A stretch of 64,000 bases of DNA from Corynebacterium aurimucosum ATCC 700975 (GTDB taxonomy: Bacteria > Actinomycetota > Actinomycetes > Mycobacteriales > Mycobacteriaceae). Position 1 is the stretch's first letter; each line of letters opens with the position of its first letter. The stretch is from the NCBI RefSeq assembly GCF_000022905.1, contig NC_012590.1:248001-312000 (forward strand). The letters are read 5' to 3'. The notes beneath the pieces are model-generated. The model ran no database searches. It saw only the letters and a program-made list of their open reading frames with translations, and was not told the origin of the DNA. Of this stretch, positions 56,193 to 64,000 are shown piece after piece. A program made the translations under genes and the position numbers.

Positions 56193-56757
56193 TTAGGCGG
56201 AGGGGTAGGTGCCGTCCTCGGTGAGGCGCGCGGAGTCGTCGAGAAGCATGGCAATCTCGGCGGCCTTGGCATCCTGTGTCGGGAGGCGGCGGCCTTCGAT
56301 GACCTCAAACAGCGGGGCGCGGCCCAACATGCCGGACTCGAAGTGGGCGCGGCCAGCACGCAGGCGCTGCTCGGCGCGCTCACGCCACTGGGAAGCGGCA
56401 TCCGCCCCGCGCTGCTGGGACACGGCCTGCTCGAACACGCCTGGGTGGGCGTAAACGATGAGCGCGCTGACGTGGCCGAAGCCGAGCGAGGTCAGCGCCG
56501 CGGCCTTCACGCTGTGGCCCGCCGCAGCGAGGTCCAGCGGGGAGCGCAGCCACACCAGGTTCGGCGCCTTCGGGGCGATGAGCGGGTCGACGCAGTCCAG
56601 GGACACGTTCGCCGGGATGCGGTGCGTGCGGAAGACGTCGATGATGCCGCCGGTCTGGAAGAGCGCGGCACCCGCTTTGGAGTGGCCGGTGAGTGTCTTC
56701 TGGGAGATGAAGCGCTCGTCGATGCCGCCGGCGACCACGACGTCGGCCTTGCCCAGT
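56193..56757 (-). pseudogene. Remnant of a second type I fatty acid synthase gene (3' end)
   Basis: Encodes about 180 residues nearly identical to the end of the intact fas gene (SQKTLTGHSKAGAALFQTGG, and GFGHVSALIVYAHPGVFEQA). It has at least two internal losses: the ketosynthase stretch between AGGID and RFIS is gone, and FIS runs directly into QKTLTG. It also lacks about eight residues near its end present in the full copy. The remaining stub, if translated, would lack the catalytic cysteine. It looks like a paralogue trimmed by deletions at short repeats. Confidence 0.85.
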
Positions 56758-57047
56758 GCACTCTTGCTGCATAACCCAGATAAAGATCCAGCCCACTCTC
56801 GACTAGGTCGAGGCGGGCTGAACGATTAAACGAAGCTTGTCACGGTGCACAACACCCCGCCAGACGGACGAACAAATGAGCAGGCAGCGAATGCGGTTGA
56901 ATGGATGGTGTCAAGTTTTTCGTGGCTGGCTGAATTTTCCTTGCATCACCAATCGCATGTAGAAATCGCGTAGATCGTGTAGGCTCACACGCAGCACTAA
57001 CAGCCCGAAAGAAGAAGAACAAGAAAGCATAAAGGAGGCGAACCGCG
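56758..57047. promoter_or_regulatory. Region upstream of rtcB, with a strong hairpin
   Basis: No gene. A hairpin at about 56789-56820 pairs CAGCCC-x-C-x-CTCGAC with GTCGAGGCGGGCTG; which transcript it belongs to is unclear. TAGGCT near 56982 could be the -10 box of the rtcB leader. Confidence 0.35.
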
Positions 57048-57101
57048 ATGATGACCCACAACAATCAGCCGCTAGGACGCCTCTTTAAGCAACTCTTCTA
57101 A
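57048..57101 (+). CDS. 17-residue upstream peptide in the rtcB leader
   Basis: MMTHNNQPLGRLFKQLF, preceded at 57031-57038 by AAAGGAGG, the best Shine-Dalgarno match in the window, 9 bases before the ATG. It ends 153 bases before rtcB. A leader or regulatory peptide is the simplest explanation; it could also be an independent micropeptide. Supported by the ribosome site only. Confidence 0.5.
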   Translation: MMTHNNQPLGRLFKQLF

Positions 57102-57208
57102 CAGGCTGACTTGACCATTTCCCGGGAAAGCGGCCCTGCTTATCCCGGACGTTGGTGCCAGCCGCGCGACCCGCGCGCACAACTCACAAGTCAGCCGCCC
57201 AAGCAGGC

Positions 57209-57247
57209 CCTTTCTCACGAACTGCGTTACGCAAACGCAGAGAAAGG
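57209..57247 (+). promoter_or_regulatory. Hairpin that covers the rtcB ribosome site
   Basis: CCTTTCT (57209-57215) pairs with AGAAAGG (57241-57247) and CTGCGT (57222-57227) with ACGCAG (57235-57240). AGAAAGG is the ribosome site 7 bases before the rtcB ATG, so the fold would block initiation. Confidence 0.6.
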
Positions 57248-57254
57248 CTCTCTT

Positions 57255-58415
57255 ATGCGCCTGCACAACTTCGCCTCCATTGTTGAAGACAAGACGGTGG
57301 CGCAGGCACAACTCGTCGCTGACCTGCCCTTCGTCCACCCACACGTGGCGCTCATGCCTGATGCCCACTTTGGCAAGGGCTCCTCGGTCGGCACCGTCTT
57401 CGGCACGCTGCGTGCCGTCATCCCGGCGGCCGTCGGCGTGGACATCGGCTGCGGCATGATTGCCGTCCGGACCCACCTCACGCACGCGGAGATCCAGGAC
57501 TTCGCTCTCGAGGACCTGCGCACCGCGGTCGAAGACTCCATTCCGCTCTCGCCCGGAAACTACAACGGTTGGATCATGGACCCGCGCACCGAGGCCCGCA
57601 CGCGCGAGCTCTCGCAGCTGGCCCAGGACACCGGCGTGGATCTCGGCCACTCCAAAAACTGGCGTCAGCAGCTGGGCAGCCTGGGCGGCGGCAACCACTT
57701 CATCGAGCTGTGTCTCGACGAATCCGACCGCGTCTGGCTGTTCCTGCATTCTGGCTCGCGCGGCGTGGGCAACAAGATTGCCCAGAAGCACATCAAGGCC
57801 GCGCAGCGTCACTGCGAGAAGCACTGGATCCAGCTCGCGGACAAGGACCTGGCCTACCTCGTCGAGGGCACGGAAGAGTTCGACTCCTACATTGCGGATC
57901 TCCACTGGGCACAGCACTTTGCGCTGCTCAACCGCGATGAGATGATGGATCGTTTCCTCGACTGCGTCGCCACCTGGTCTGGCGCGGATCGCGAGGCCCT
58001 CGAGCTCGAGCGCATCAACTGCCGCCACAACTACACCCAGCGCGAGAACCACTACGGTAAGAACGTGTGGCTCACGCGTAAGGGCGCCATCAAGGCGGAC
58101 GAAGGCGACCGCGGCCTCATCCCCGGCTCGATGGGCACCGCTAGCTACGTCGTGGAAGGCAAGGGCTACCCGCCGGGCCTCAAGTCTGCGTCGCACGGCG
58201 CGGGTCGCGTCATGTCGCGCACCCAGGCCAAGGCCCGCTTCACCGAGGCGGACCTTGCCGCACGCATGGAAGGGATCGTCTATCGTCCCGGCGCCGAGTT
58301 CGTCGATGAGATTCCGGACGCCTATAAGGACATCGACCGCGTGATGGCCGATGCCGCCCAGCTCGTTGAGGTCAAGCACACCCTGCGCCAGATCCTCAAC
58401 GTCAAGGGCACCTAA
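57255..58415 (+). CDS. rtcB: RtcB family RNA ligase
   Basis: 386 residues. RtcB joins 2',3'-cyclic-phosphate and 5'-OH RNA ends with GTP and Mn2+. Metal and guanylation motifs: PDAHFGKGSSVGTVFGT, VGVDIGCGMIAV (Cys ligand), GSLGGGNHFIEL, LHSGSRGVGN and SASHGAGRVMSR with the GMP-accepting His. ATG 57255 gives the normal start. No archease or rtcA gene is nearby. RNA repair after ribonuclease damage is the expected role. Confidence 0.94.
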   Translation: MRLHNFASIVEDKTVAQAQLVADLPFVHPHVALMPDAHFGKGSSVGTVFGTLRAVIPAAVGVDIGCGMIAVRTHLTHAEIQDFALEDLRTAVEDSIPLSPGNYNGWIMDPRTEARTRELSQLAQDTGVDLGHSKNWRQQLGSLGGGNHFIELCLDESDRVWLFLHSGSRGVGNKIAQKHIKAAQRHCEKHWIQLADKDLAYLVEGTEEFDSYIADLHWAQHFALLNRDEMMDRFLDCVATWSGADREALELERINCRHNYTQRENHYGKNVWLTRKGAIKADEGDRGLIPGSMGTASYVVEGKGYPPGLKSASHGAGRVMSRTQAKARFTEADLAARMEGIVYRPGAEFVDEIPDAYKDIDRVMADAAQLVEVKHTLRQILNVKGT

Positions 58416-58428
58416 CCTGCGCCATGAT

Positions 58429-58460
58429 GGGACCGTCATTTTTAGTGACGGTCCCTTTCA
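58429..58460 (+). terminator. Terminator of rtcB
   Basis: GGGACCGTCA pairs with TGACGGTCCC, followed by TTTC, 14 bases after the stop. Confidence 0.85.
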
Positions 58461-58552
58461 AGCTTTCCGATGTCCCCTCCTGCAGCGTCGCATCAGCACG
58501 ACGTTTTGCCTTATGTAAGGAAACAAAGTGCGTGACCACTATTGATTACTTT

Positions 58553-59831
58553 TTATTTATCGCGAAGGGCTGGAACTGCACGTCCAGTCGGAGGTGAAAG
58601 CCGAGTATTAAACTGCGTCGAGGCGAGTTGGCGTTCAGCATCGTCGACCAACATGAAAACATCGTCAGCGAAGTAACCGAGAAGCCCGCCCGCACCGATG
58701 ACTTTCTTACGCAGAATGCCAGCGTCGGTGAGTGAATCGAGAGCATCTCGGGCCGTGCTTGTCGATGAAATCCCCAGCTCGGACTTCACGATGGACACCG
58801 TGACCAAAGGCATGGCAGGAAGCTTCTTGAGCAGTTGGAACTCTGTCGAATTCGATTTCAATGCGCGCTTGCTTCCTTGCGCAGTGCGGTGGTGATTGAC
58901 CTTGTCCATCCATTCTGCTTCTAGGGCGGCGACGCTATCCGCAAGTTCAGCTGCTTTGGTGGTGGCAACTTGTGCAGCCTCGACGAAGAAGGAGATCCAT
59001 GCCAGCACGTCACCCTCGCGGAATTTCGTGAGTCCGTCGACGTAACGGTCACCGAGTGTTGCCAGAACCATACTGACGGGGAGAACTGCAGCATCGGTGA
59101 GCCCTCTGCGCTGCAAAAGTGCGTGAATCATGGCTCGCCCCACGCGTCCATTCCCATCCGGGAATGGGTGGATGGTCTCGAACTGTGCATGAACGAGCGC
59201 TGCTTGAACGAGCGCCGCGTGGTCTGCCCCGTTGAAGTATTCAATGAGATCGTCGAGGAGTCCTGGGACTTGTGTAGGAGGCGGGGGGGACAAAAGCCGC
59301 ATCGATGGGGTGATAGTCAGATCCGCCAATCCAGTTTTGAGTAGTACGTACTCCTTGCAAAGGCTTTTCTGCAACGAGCGCTGTCTGCATTGCAACAATG
59401 TCATCCAGGACCAGCTCGTCTTTGTAAGCCAAGTCTGTATTGATGGTGTCGAGGATGGCGACATTGCGGGCGACAGCTGTTGCGGATTCTTTGAAACCCC
59501 GAATTTCGGAATCTGATTCGCGCGCGAGGATCGCCATGGCCACTTTGTCGGAGTTGGGAGCGATTCCCTCGATCCGGGAGGAAGCGACGGCCTCAGAACG
59601 GAGCAGGAGTCGCGCAACTCCTTCAAGGGAGTGGGTATTGTCTCTCATCCCAAGATTGTGAATCTCCCGCTCGATGCGAACGATACGTCGCGAGAGCTCG
59701 GACGGAAGCTTCAACGACATGCCTGCGAGGGGATCGGGAACGAAAGCGTGATACTTACCTCCTTGTTTGGCGCGTCGAGAAAGACCGCTGCCATCAGCGG
59801 GGATCCATTCCAATTCGACTGTCTTTGCCAC
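58553..59831 (-). pseudogene. fic: Fic-domain protein with winged helix, frameshifted in a poly-G run
   Basis: Two overlapping frames form one Fic protein. The first (59241-59831) has the Fic_N region and an inhibitory-helix motif SSRIEG (S-x3-E-G), typical of self-inhibited class II enzymes. The second holds the active site HPFPDGNGRVGR (about 59135-59170) and a C-terminal winged helix (VSIVKSELGISSTSTARDAL). They join at seven consecutive G (59283-59289, plus strand); six would restore VPPPPTQVPGLLDDL. Fic enzymes AMPylate proteins. Gene decay, slippage-based switching or a sequencing error are all possible. Confidence 0.85.
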
Positions 59832-60101
59832 AGTTGACTCCTCTCATGCGCTCGACGCATTGGGGATAAGACTTATCCCGGTAGATCGATTTCTTAGTTT
59901 ACCGGGATAGCTGTTATCCCGGTGGACTGCGAGCGCAATGCGCCAGATAACTCTTATCGTGAGTCACTGCCTTGTTAAAGACGCTTGATACGGTCCTATG
60001 CTTCGTATGACACTGGATGAGTGGAAAAGATTAACGGAGTTGAGAAGCAAAAGTTGGTCGAGCGTTAGCTGAAACGTAGTGGCCGATTCGATGGCGGCTA
60101 C
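59832..60101 (-). promoter_or_regulatory. fic promoter region with three phased palindromes
   Basis: GGGATAAGACTTATCCC (59863-59879), an ACCGGGATA...TATCCCGGT dyad (59901-59923) and GATAACTCTTATC (59946-59958) share the form GATA-N5-TATC. Their centres are 41 and 40 bases apart, close to four helical turns. The rest of the region shows only a doubtful 24-codon frame at 59998. Confidence 0.65.
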
Positions 60102-60147
60102 AAAAAGCTCAGGCCCGCTTCCCCTTTTCAAGAAGCGGGCCTGAGCT
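60102..60147 (-). terminator. Terminator of fas
   Basis: AGCTCAGGCCCGCTTC (60106-60121) and its complement (60132-60147) form a 16-bp stem; on the minus strand it is followed by TTTTTG. Confidence 0.9.
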
Positions 60148-60189
60148 CTATCTACTACTGGCTGGTCTGGCCAGCCAGTTAGCTAACGG

Positions 60190-63100
60190 CTACACACTCG
60201 AGAATTCACCGTTGCTGCCTAGGCGCGCATCGGCGTCGAGGAGCATGGAGATTTCCGCGGCCTTGTCGGCGTCGACGAGTCCGTAGCCGTCAATCATCAC
60301 CTTGGCGTCGCGTGCCGGGAGGCGGCGGCCTTCGATGACCTCGAAGAGCGGGGCGCGGCCCAGCATGCCGGCCTCGAAGTGGGCGCGGCCAGTACGCAGG
60401 CGCTGCTCGGCGTGCTCACGCCACGAGGCGGCGGCGTCCGCCCCGCGCTGCTGGGACACGGCCTGCTCGAACACGCCGGGGTGGGCGTAGACGATGAGCG
60501 CGCTGACGTGGCCGAAGCCAAGCGAGGTCAGTGCCGCGGCCTTCACGCTGTGGCCCGCAGAGCCGAGGTCCAGCGGGGAACGCAGCCACACCAGGTTCGG
60601 CGCCTTCGGGGCGATGAGTGGGTCAACACAATCCAGAGACACGTTCGCCGGGATGCGGTGCGTGCGGAAGACGTCGATGATGCCGCCAGTCTGGAAGAGC
60701 GCGGCACCCGCCTTGGAGTGGCCGGTGAGCGTCTTCTGGGAGATGACGAACATCGGCTGGTCCTCATCGCGGCCAATCGCCGGCCACAGCAGGGAGTGCA
60801 GCTCCGACTCGTTGGGGTCGTTGGCGTTGGTGGAGGTGTCGTGCTTGGACAGGACGCTGACGTCGTTGGGTGTGAGGCCCAGACCGCGCAGCGAGCGCGC
60901 CAGGCGGGAGTTTTCCCGGCCACGGCCAGCACCCAGCGCACCCAGGCCAGGGGCCGGGATGGAGGTGTGGGCGCCGTCGCCGTAGGAGGCAGCGTGCGCG
61001 ACCACCGCGAGCACTGGCAGTCCTAAGTCGGCTGCTAGTGAGGCGCGAACTAGCAGGACCGTGCCGCCGCCCTCGCCTTCGAGGAAGCCGCCGCGGCGGC
61101 GGTCGTTGGCGCGGGAGATGAAGCGATCATCGATTCCCTTGGCGGTCATCTTCGCGGTCTCCGCGGTGGCGTTCATGTCGCCGAAGCCCTGGAGGGACTC
61201 CACCTGGACGTCGTCGATACCGCCGGCCACGACCACGTCGGCCTTGCCCAGGGCAATCTTGTCCACGGCTTCCTCAATCGACACCGCTGCGGTAGCGCAG
61301 GCACCAATCGGGTGAATCATGGAGCCGTAGCCGCCCACCAGGGACTGCATGGTGTGCGCCGCGATGACGTTCGGCAGGGCCTCCTGCAGGATGTCGGACG
61401 GGCGCTCCTCACCGAGGAAGCGGGTGACGAAGACCTTGTGCAGGGACTCCATGCCGCCGATACCGGTGCCTTGCGTGGTGGCCACCTGGCCCGGGTGGAT
61501 GGAGCGCAGCAGCTCCGCCGGGGAGAAGCCGGCCTGGGTGAAGGCATCCACCGCGCTGACCAGGTTCCACACCGCCATGCGGTCCAGGGAGTCGAGCATG
61601 TGCTCCGGGATGCCCCACTTAGCGGCGTCGAAGTCATCCGGCATCTGGGCGGCGACGGTGCGGGTCAGCGTGGCCTTGCGCGGCACCTTGACGGTGGCAC
61701 CCTGGCGGCGGGTGACCTGCCATTCGCCGTCCACCTCGACGATGCTGACGAACTCCGGGTCCGCGTCCTGGATATCGCGGGCGGTGGCCTCCGAATCCAC
61801 GGTGAAGGTGACGTCGCGGTCCAGGAAGACGGTGGTGAGATCGATGGAGCCGCGGTCGGTGAGGTGGTACTTATCCGTCAGCGTGCGCACGCCGGAGCGT
61901 GCGACGACCTCATCGCGGAAACGCTCGAAGATGTCCTCCTCGGCGATCTCTTCGTCGTTTTCCACGACGAACCAGCCCGGGTGCGGGTCCTCGCGCCATT
62001 CCACCAGCCCGGTCATCCAGGCCAGCTCCAGCACACCGGCAGCGGTGAGCTCCGCGGAACCATCGCGCTGCAGGCCATACTCGGCCTCGAAGCGCGTGCG
62101 GCCGGAACCCCACGAGGAGACCTCGCCGATGCCGGCGATGACCACCATGTCCTCTAGGTCCGTGGTGACCTGGCCAACTTCTTCCTCCAATCCAGGCTGT
62201 ACTGCCTGCACCTGGTTGGGCAGCGCGGTGATGGTGGCGGAGGCGTCCTTATCCTCGCTCGGAACTGCGCCAGTGGTTTCGGCTGGCTCCACATCGGCAG
62301 CAAGCTCCTTGAGGGAGAAGCCTTCCAAGCCGCCGGTGAGGTCCTTCTCCACCGGTGCGTGAGCTGCCTGCTCGCGCGATTCTGGGCTAGCCAGGTCCAT
62401 GAGCTCGGAAGAGATTTCTTCCGGGCTCCACACCTTGATGCCGGCCTTCTCGGCGGCGGGCACCAGCCCGTCGTTGCCGCCCATGAGGTGCGTGCCGGCG
62501 ACCCAGCCGATCTTGGCCTGCGCCAGGGTGACGCCCTGCGGCCAGCCGGCCTCGACCTTCCACTTGTTGAGGATGGCATCGAGTGCGGCCTTGACCTCGC
62601 CGTAGGCGCCGTCGCCGCCGAAGGTGCCGCGGTTGGGCGAGCCCGGCAGGACGACGTGACAGCGCTTGTCCACATCCTCCTGGCTCAACCTTGCCAGCCC
62701 CGCGATGGTGCGCTCGACGGACCACAGCAGCAGGCGGGCCTGCGTCTCGGTGGTGCCGGAGGCATCCGCCAGCGAGCCGGACACACTCGGCGCGGCGAAG
62801 GGGAAGGCCAGCGTCGGGGTCAGCGCAGGCTTGAGAATCTTGACCTCGTTGCCCACGGACTCGCGCTGCTCGGAGCCGATCCAGTCGATGAGCGCGTCAA
62901 TATCGCGGAAGCTCGACAGGTTCGCCGGGACCAGCCACAGGGCGGAACCGGCAGCGCCGTGCTCGGCGTAGAGCGTGCGCGCGAATTCCTTGCGGGCTTG
63001 GCTGACACGGGAGGCGGTCATGATGACCGTGGCGCCACCCTCCAGCAGGCGCTCCACCAACGCGGTGGCGATGGAACCAGGGGCAGCACCCGTGACCAGG

Positions 63101-64000
63101 GCAACCTCACCGGCAAACGCGCTGGGTGTGGTGTCCACGGCAGCCTGCGCGATGTCCTCGCGCTTCCACCAGCGGGCCTGACGCGCCAGGTCCTCGCCGG
63201 CACCGCGGAAGCTGTCCACCGGGTACTCGGCCTGGCCCAGGGCCAGGCGGGCGAGGCGCTCGCGGGCGATGGCCCAGGAGTCGTCGAAAAGCACGGCCTT
63301 GTTGGCATCGAAGGAAGGCGTGACGGACTTGAGCCAGCCGGAGCCGAGCTCTGCCTCGACGGCATCGATGACGGTGGTATCAGGGGCTTCGATGAGCTCC
63401 GGCTCGGAGTCTAGGCCCAGCTGGGAGAGAACCTGGCGGGCGACAGTAGCCAGCACGCCGTTCTCACCGGTGACGGTTTCGGCGAAGGCATCCAAAGCAG
63501 CGGAGTCCACCACGGCACCGCCACCGGCGCCACCGGCGGCAGCGCCCTTGGATACGGAGGCGCCGTGGGTAGCGGCGACGGCCTGGACGGCGGCGTCGAT
63601 CAGCTCGTGTGCTGCGGACTTCGAGGTGGCGCTCGCCGGCACGGTGCTCAGCGAGCCGCCGCGCACGGAATCCTCCTCGCGGGAGCCGAGCAGGATCTCC
63701 GCCTCGACGTGGGCAACCCAAGACTCGGGCAAGCCCCAGGTGCCGGTGACGTAGTCCGCCACGGCGGTGGGCTTGAGTCCCGCAGCGCCGAAGAGCTGGC
63801 GCAGGCGCGCGCCGACGGCCTCACCCAGCACCGGGCCGAAAGCGGAGTAGCCCGGTGCGGCGGTGGCGACCTTCTCGCGCAGCGTGGCCACGTCGGCATC
63901 GGCGGCGCCATCGATGGCCGGCACGCCGATTTCCGCGGACATGTCCATGAGCAGCTGGTTGCGGCGCGAGGACACGCCGTTGGTCAGCTCCTCCACGGTG
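60190..64000 (-). CDS. fas: Type I fatty acid synthase, C-terminal part (cut by window edge)
   Basis: The last 1,269 residues of a large multifunctional synthase; the rest lies beyond base 64000. In order: a carrier-protein-like region and helical linkers, the ketoreductase (VALVTGAAPGSIATALVERL), and the ketosynthase with its cysteine in IGACATAAVSIEEAV, GFLEGEGGGTVLLV and histidines in SVLSKHDTSTNA and KTLTGHSKAGAAL. It makes C16-C18 acyl-CoAs, precursors of corynomycolates. No phosphopantetheinyl transferase domain is seen at the C-terminus, as usual in actinobacteria. Confidence 0.95.
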   Translation of the reverse strand, partial: TVEELTNGVSSRRNQLLMDMSAEIGVPAIDGAADADVATLREKVATAAPGYSAFGPVLGEAVGARLRQLFGAAGLKPTAVADYVTGTWGLPESWVAHVEAEILLGSREEDSVRGGSLSTVPASATSKSAAHELIDAAVQAVAATHGASVSKGAAAGGAGGGAVVDSAALDAFAETVTGENGVLATVARQVLSQLGLDSEPELIEAPDTTVIDAVEAELGSGWLKSVTPSFDANKAVLFDDSWAIARERLARLALGQAEYPVDSFRGAGEDLARQARWWKREDIAQAAVDTTPSAFAGEVALVTGAAPGSIATALVERLLEGGATVIMTASRVSQARKEFARTLYAEHGAAGSALWLVPANLSSFRDIDALIDWIGSEQRESVGNEVKILKPALTPTLAFPFAAPSVSGSLADASGTTETQARLLLWSVERTIAGLARLSQEDVDKRCHVVLPGSPNRGTFGGDGAYGEVKAALDAILNKWKVEAGWPQGVTLAQAKIGWVAGTHLMGGNDGLVPAAEKAGIKVWSPEEISSELMDLASPESREQAAHAPVEKDLTGGLEGFSLKELAADVEPAETTGAVPSEDKDASATITALPNQVQAVQPGLEEEVGQVTTDLEDMVVIAGIGEVSSWGSGRTRFEAEYGLQRDGSAELTAAGVLELAWMTGLVEWREDPHPGWFVVENDEEIAEEDIFERFRDEVVARSGVRTLTDKYHLTDRGSIDLTTVFLDRDVTFTVDSEATARDIQDADPEFVSIVEVDGEWQVTRRQGATVKVPRKATLTRTVAAQMPDDFDAAKWGIPEHMLDSLDRMAVWNLVSAVDAFTQAGFSPAELLRSIHPGQVATTQGTGIGGMESLHKVFVTRFLGEERPSDILQEALPNVIAAHTMQSLVGGYGSMIHPIGACATAAVSIEEAVDKIALGKADVVVAGGIDDVQVESLQGFGDMNATAETAKMTAKGIDDRFISRANDRRRGGFLEGEGGGTVLLVRASLAADLGLPVLAVVAHAASYGDGAHTSIPAPGLGALGAGRGRENSRLARSLRGLGLTPNDVSVLSKHDTSTNANDPNESELHSLLWPAIGRDEDQPMFVISQKTLTGHSKAGAALFQTGGIIDVFRTHRIPANVSLDCVDPLIAPKAPNLVWLRSPLDLGSAGHSVKAAALTSLGFGHVSALIVYAHPGVFEQAVSQQRGADAAASWREHAEQRLRTGRAHFEAGMLGRAPLFEVIEGRRLPARDAKVMIDGYGLVDADKAAEISMLLDADARLGSNGEFSSV

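Noticed and set aside
59998..60072. A 24-codon frame (MLRMTLDEWKRLTELRSKSW...) between the fic operators and fas
   Set aside because: Reads like an antitoxin N-terminus but has no ribosome site and no partner; may be a relic.

Overview
The window is one chromosomal stretch of a high-GC actinobacterium, almost certainly a Corynebacterium. The evidence is gene content and order: lpd next to ramB next to sdhCAB, tandem corynomycolyltransferases, a type I fatty acid synthase, a mycothiol-dependent formaldehyde dehydrogenase followed by a metallo-hydrolase, and a fused rmlCD gene. I cannot name the species from sequence alone.

Layout. 1-9.4 kb is core housekeeping: an MrfA-like helicase (partial), cspA, a DedA protein, topA, a DUF418 membrane protein, a class III adenylate cyclase and holB. 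At 9.5 kb a tRNA-Thr is followed by a probable HEPN-type DUF3644 gene. 11-22 kb is metabolic: a thioesterase-like protein, an alpha/beta hydrolase, the nagA-nagB-nagE N-acetylglucosamine operon, an acyl-CoA synthetase, an SGNH esterase, the mycothiol formaldehyde dehydrogenase with its hydrolase, and a DsbA/CcdA-type extracytoplasmic thiol operon holding a 30-residue membrane peptide. 23.4-28.4 kb is the dTDP-rhamnose operon rmlB-rmlCD-rmlA. It is split by a 1.6-kb unit: one Schlafen/AlbA_2 gene between 66-bp near-perfect inverted repeats.

28.4-40.8 kb holds an M1 peptidase, two mycolyltransferases, lpd flanked by two tiny related hydrophobic peptide genes, ramB and sdhCAB. 41-48.2 kb is a defence-type island on the minus strand (MmeI-like methyltransferase, SF2 helicase, GIY-YIG protein); the methyltransferase is cut by a 1.3-kb IS3-family element. 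48.3-56 kb returns to core genes (DUF445, DUF2516, a DeoC-like relic, murB, luxS, a YihY/BrkB protein). 56-64 kb has a decayed piece of a second fas gene, rtcB with a structured leader, a fic gene frameshifted in a 7-G run with three phased palindromes upstream, and the 3' part of an intact type I fas running off the window.

The strongest candidates for something undescribed are the inverted-repeat Schlafen cassette, the methyltransferase-helicase-GIY-YIG island, the paired small peptides around lpd, the rtcB leader and the phased fic operators. Functional calls come from motif recognition by eye; no database search was run.
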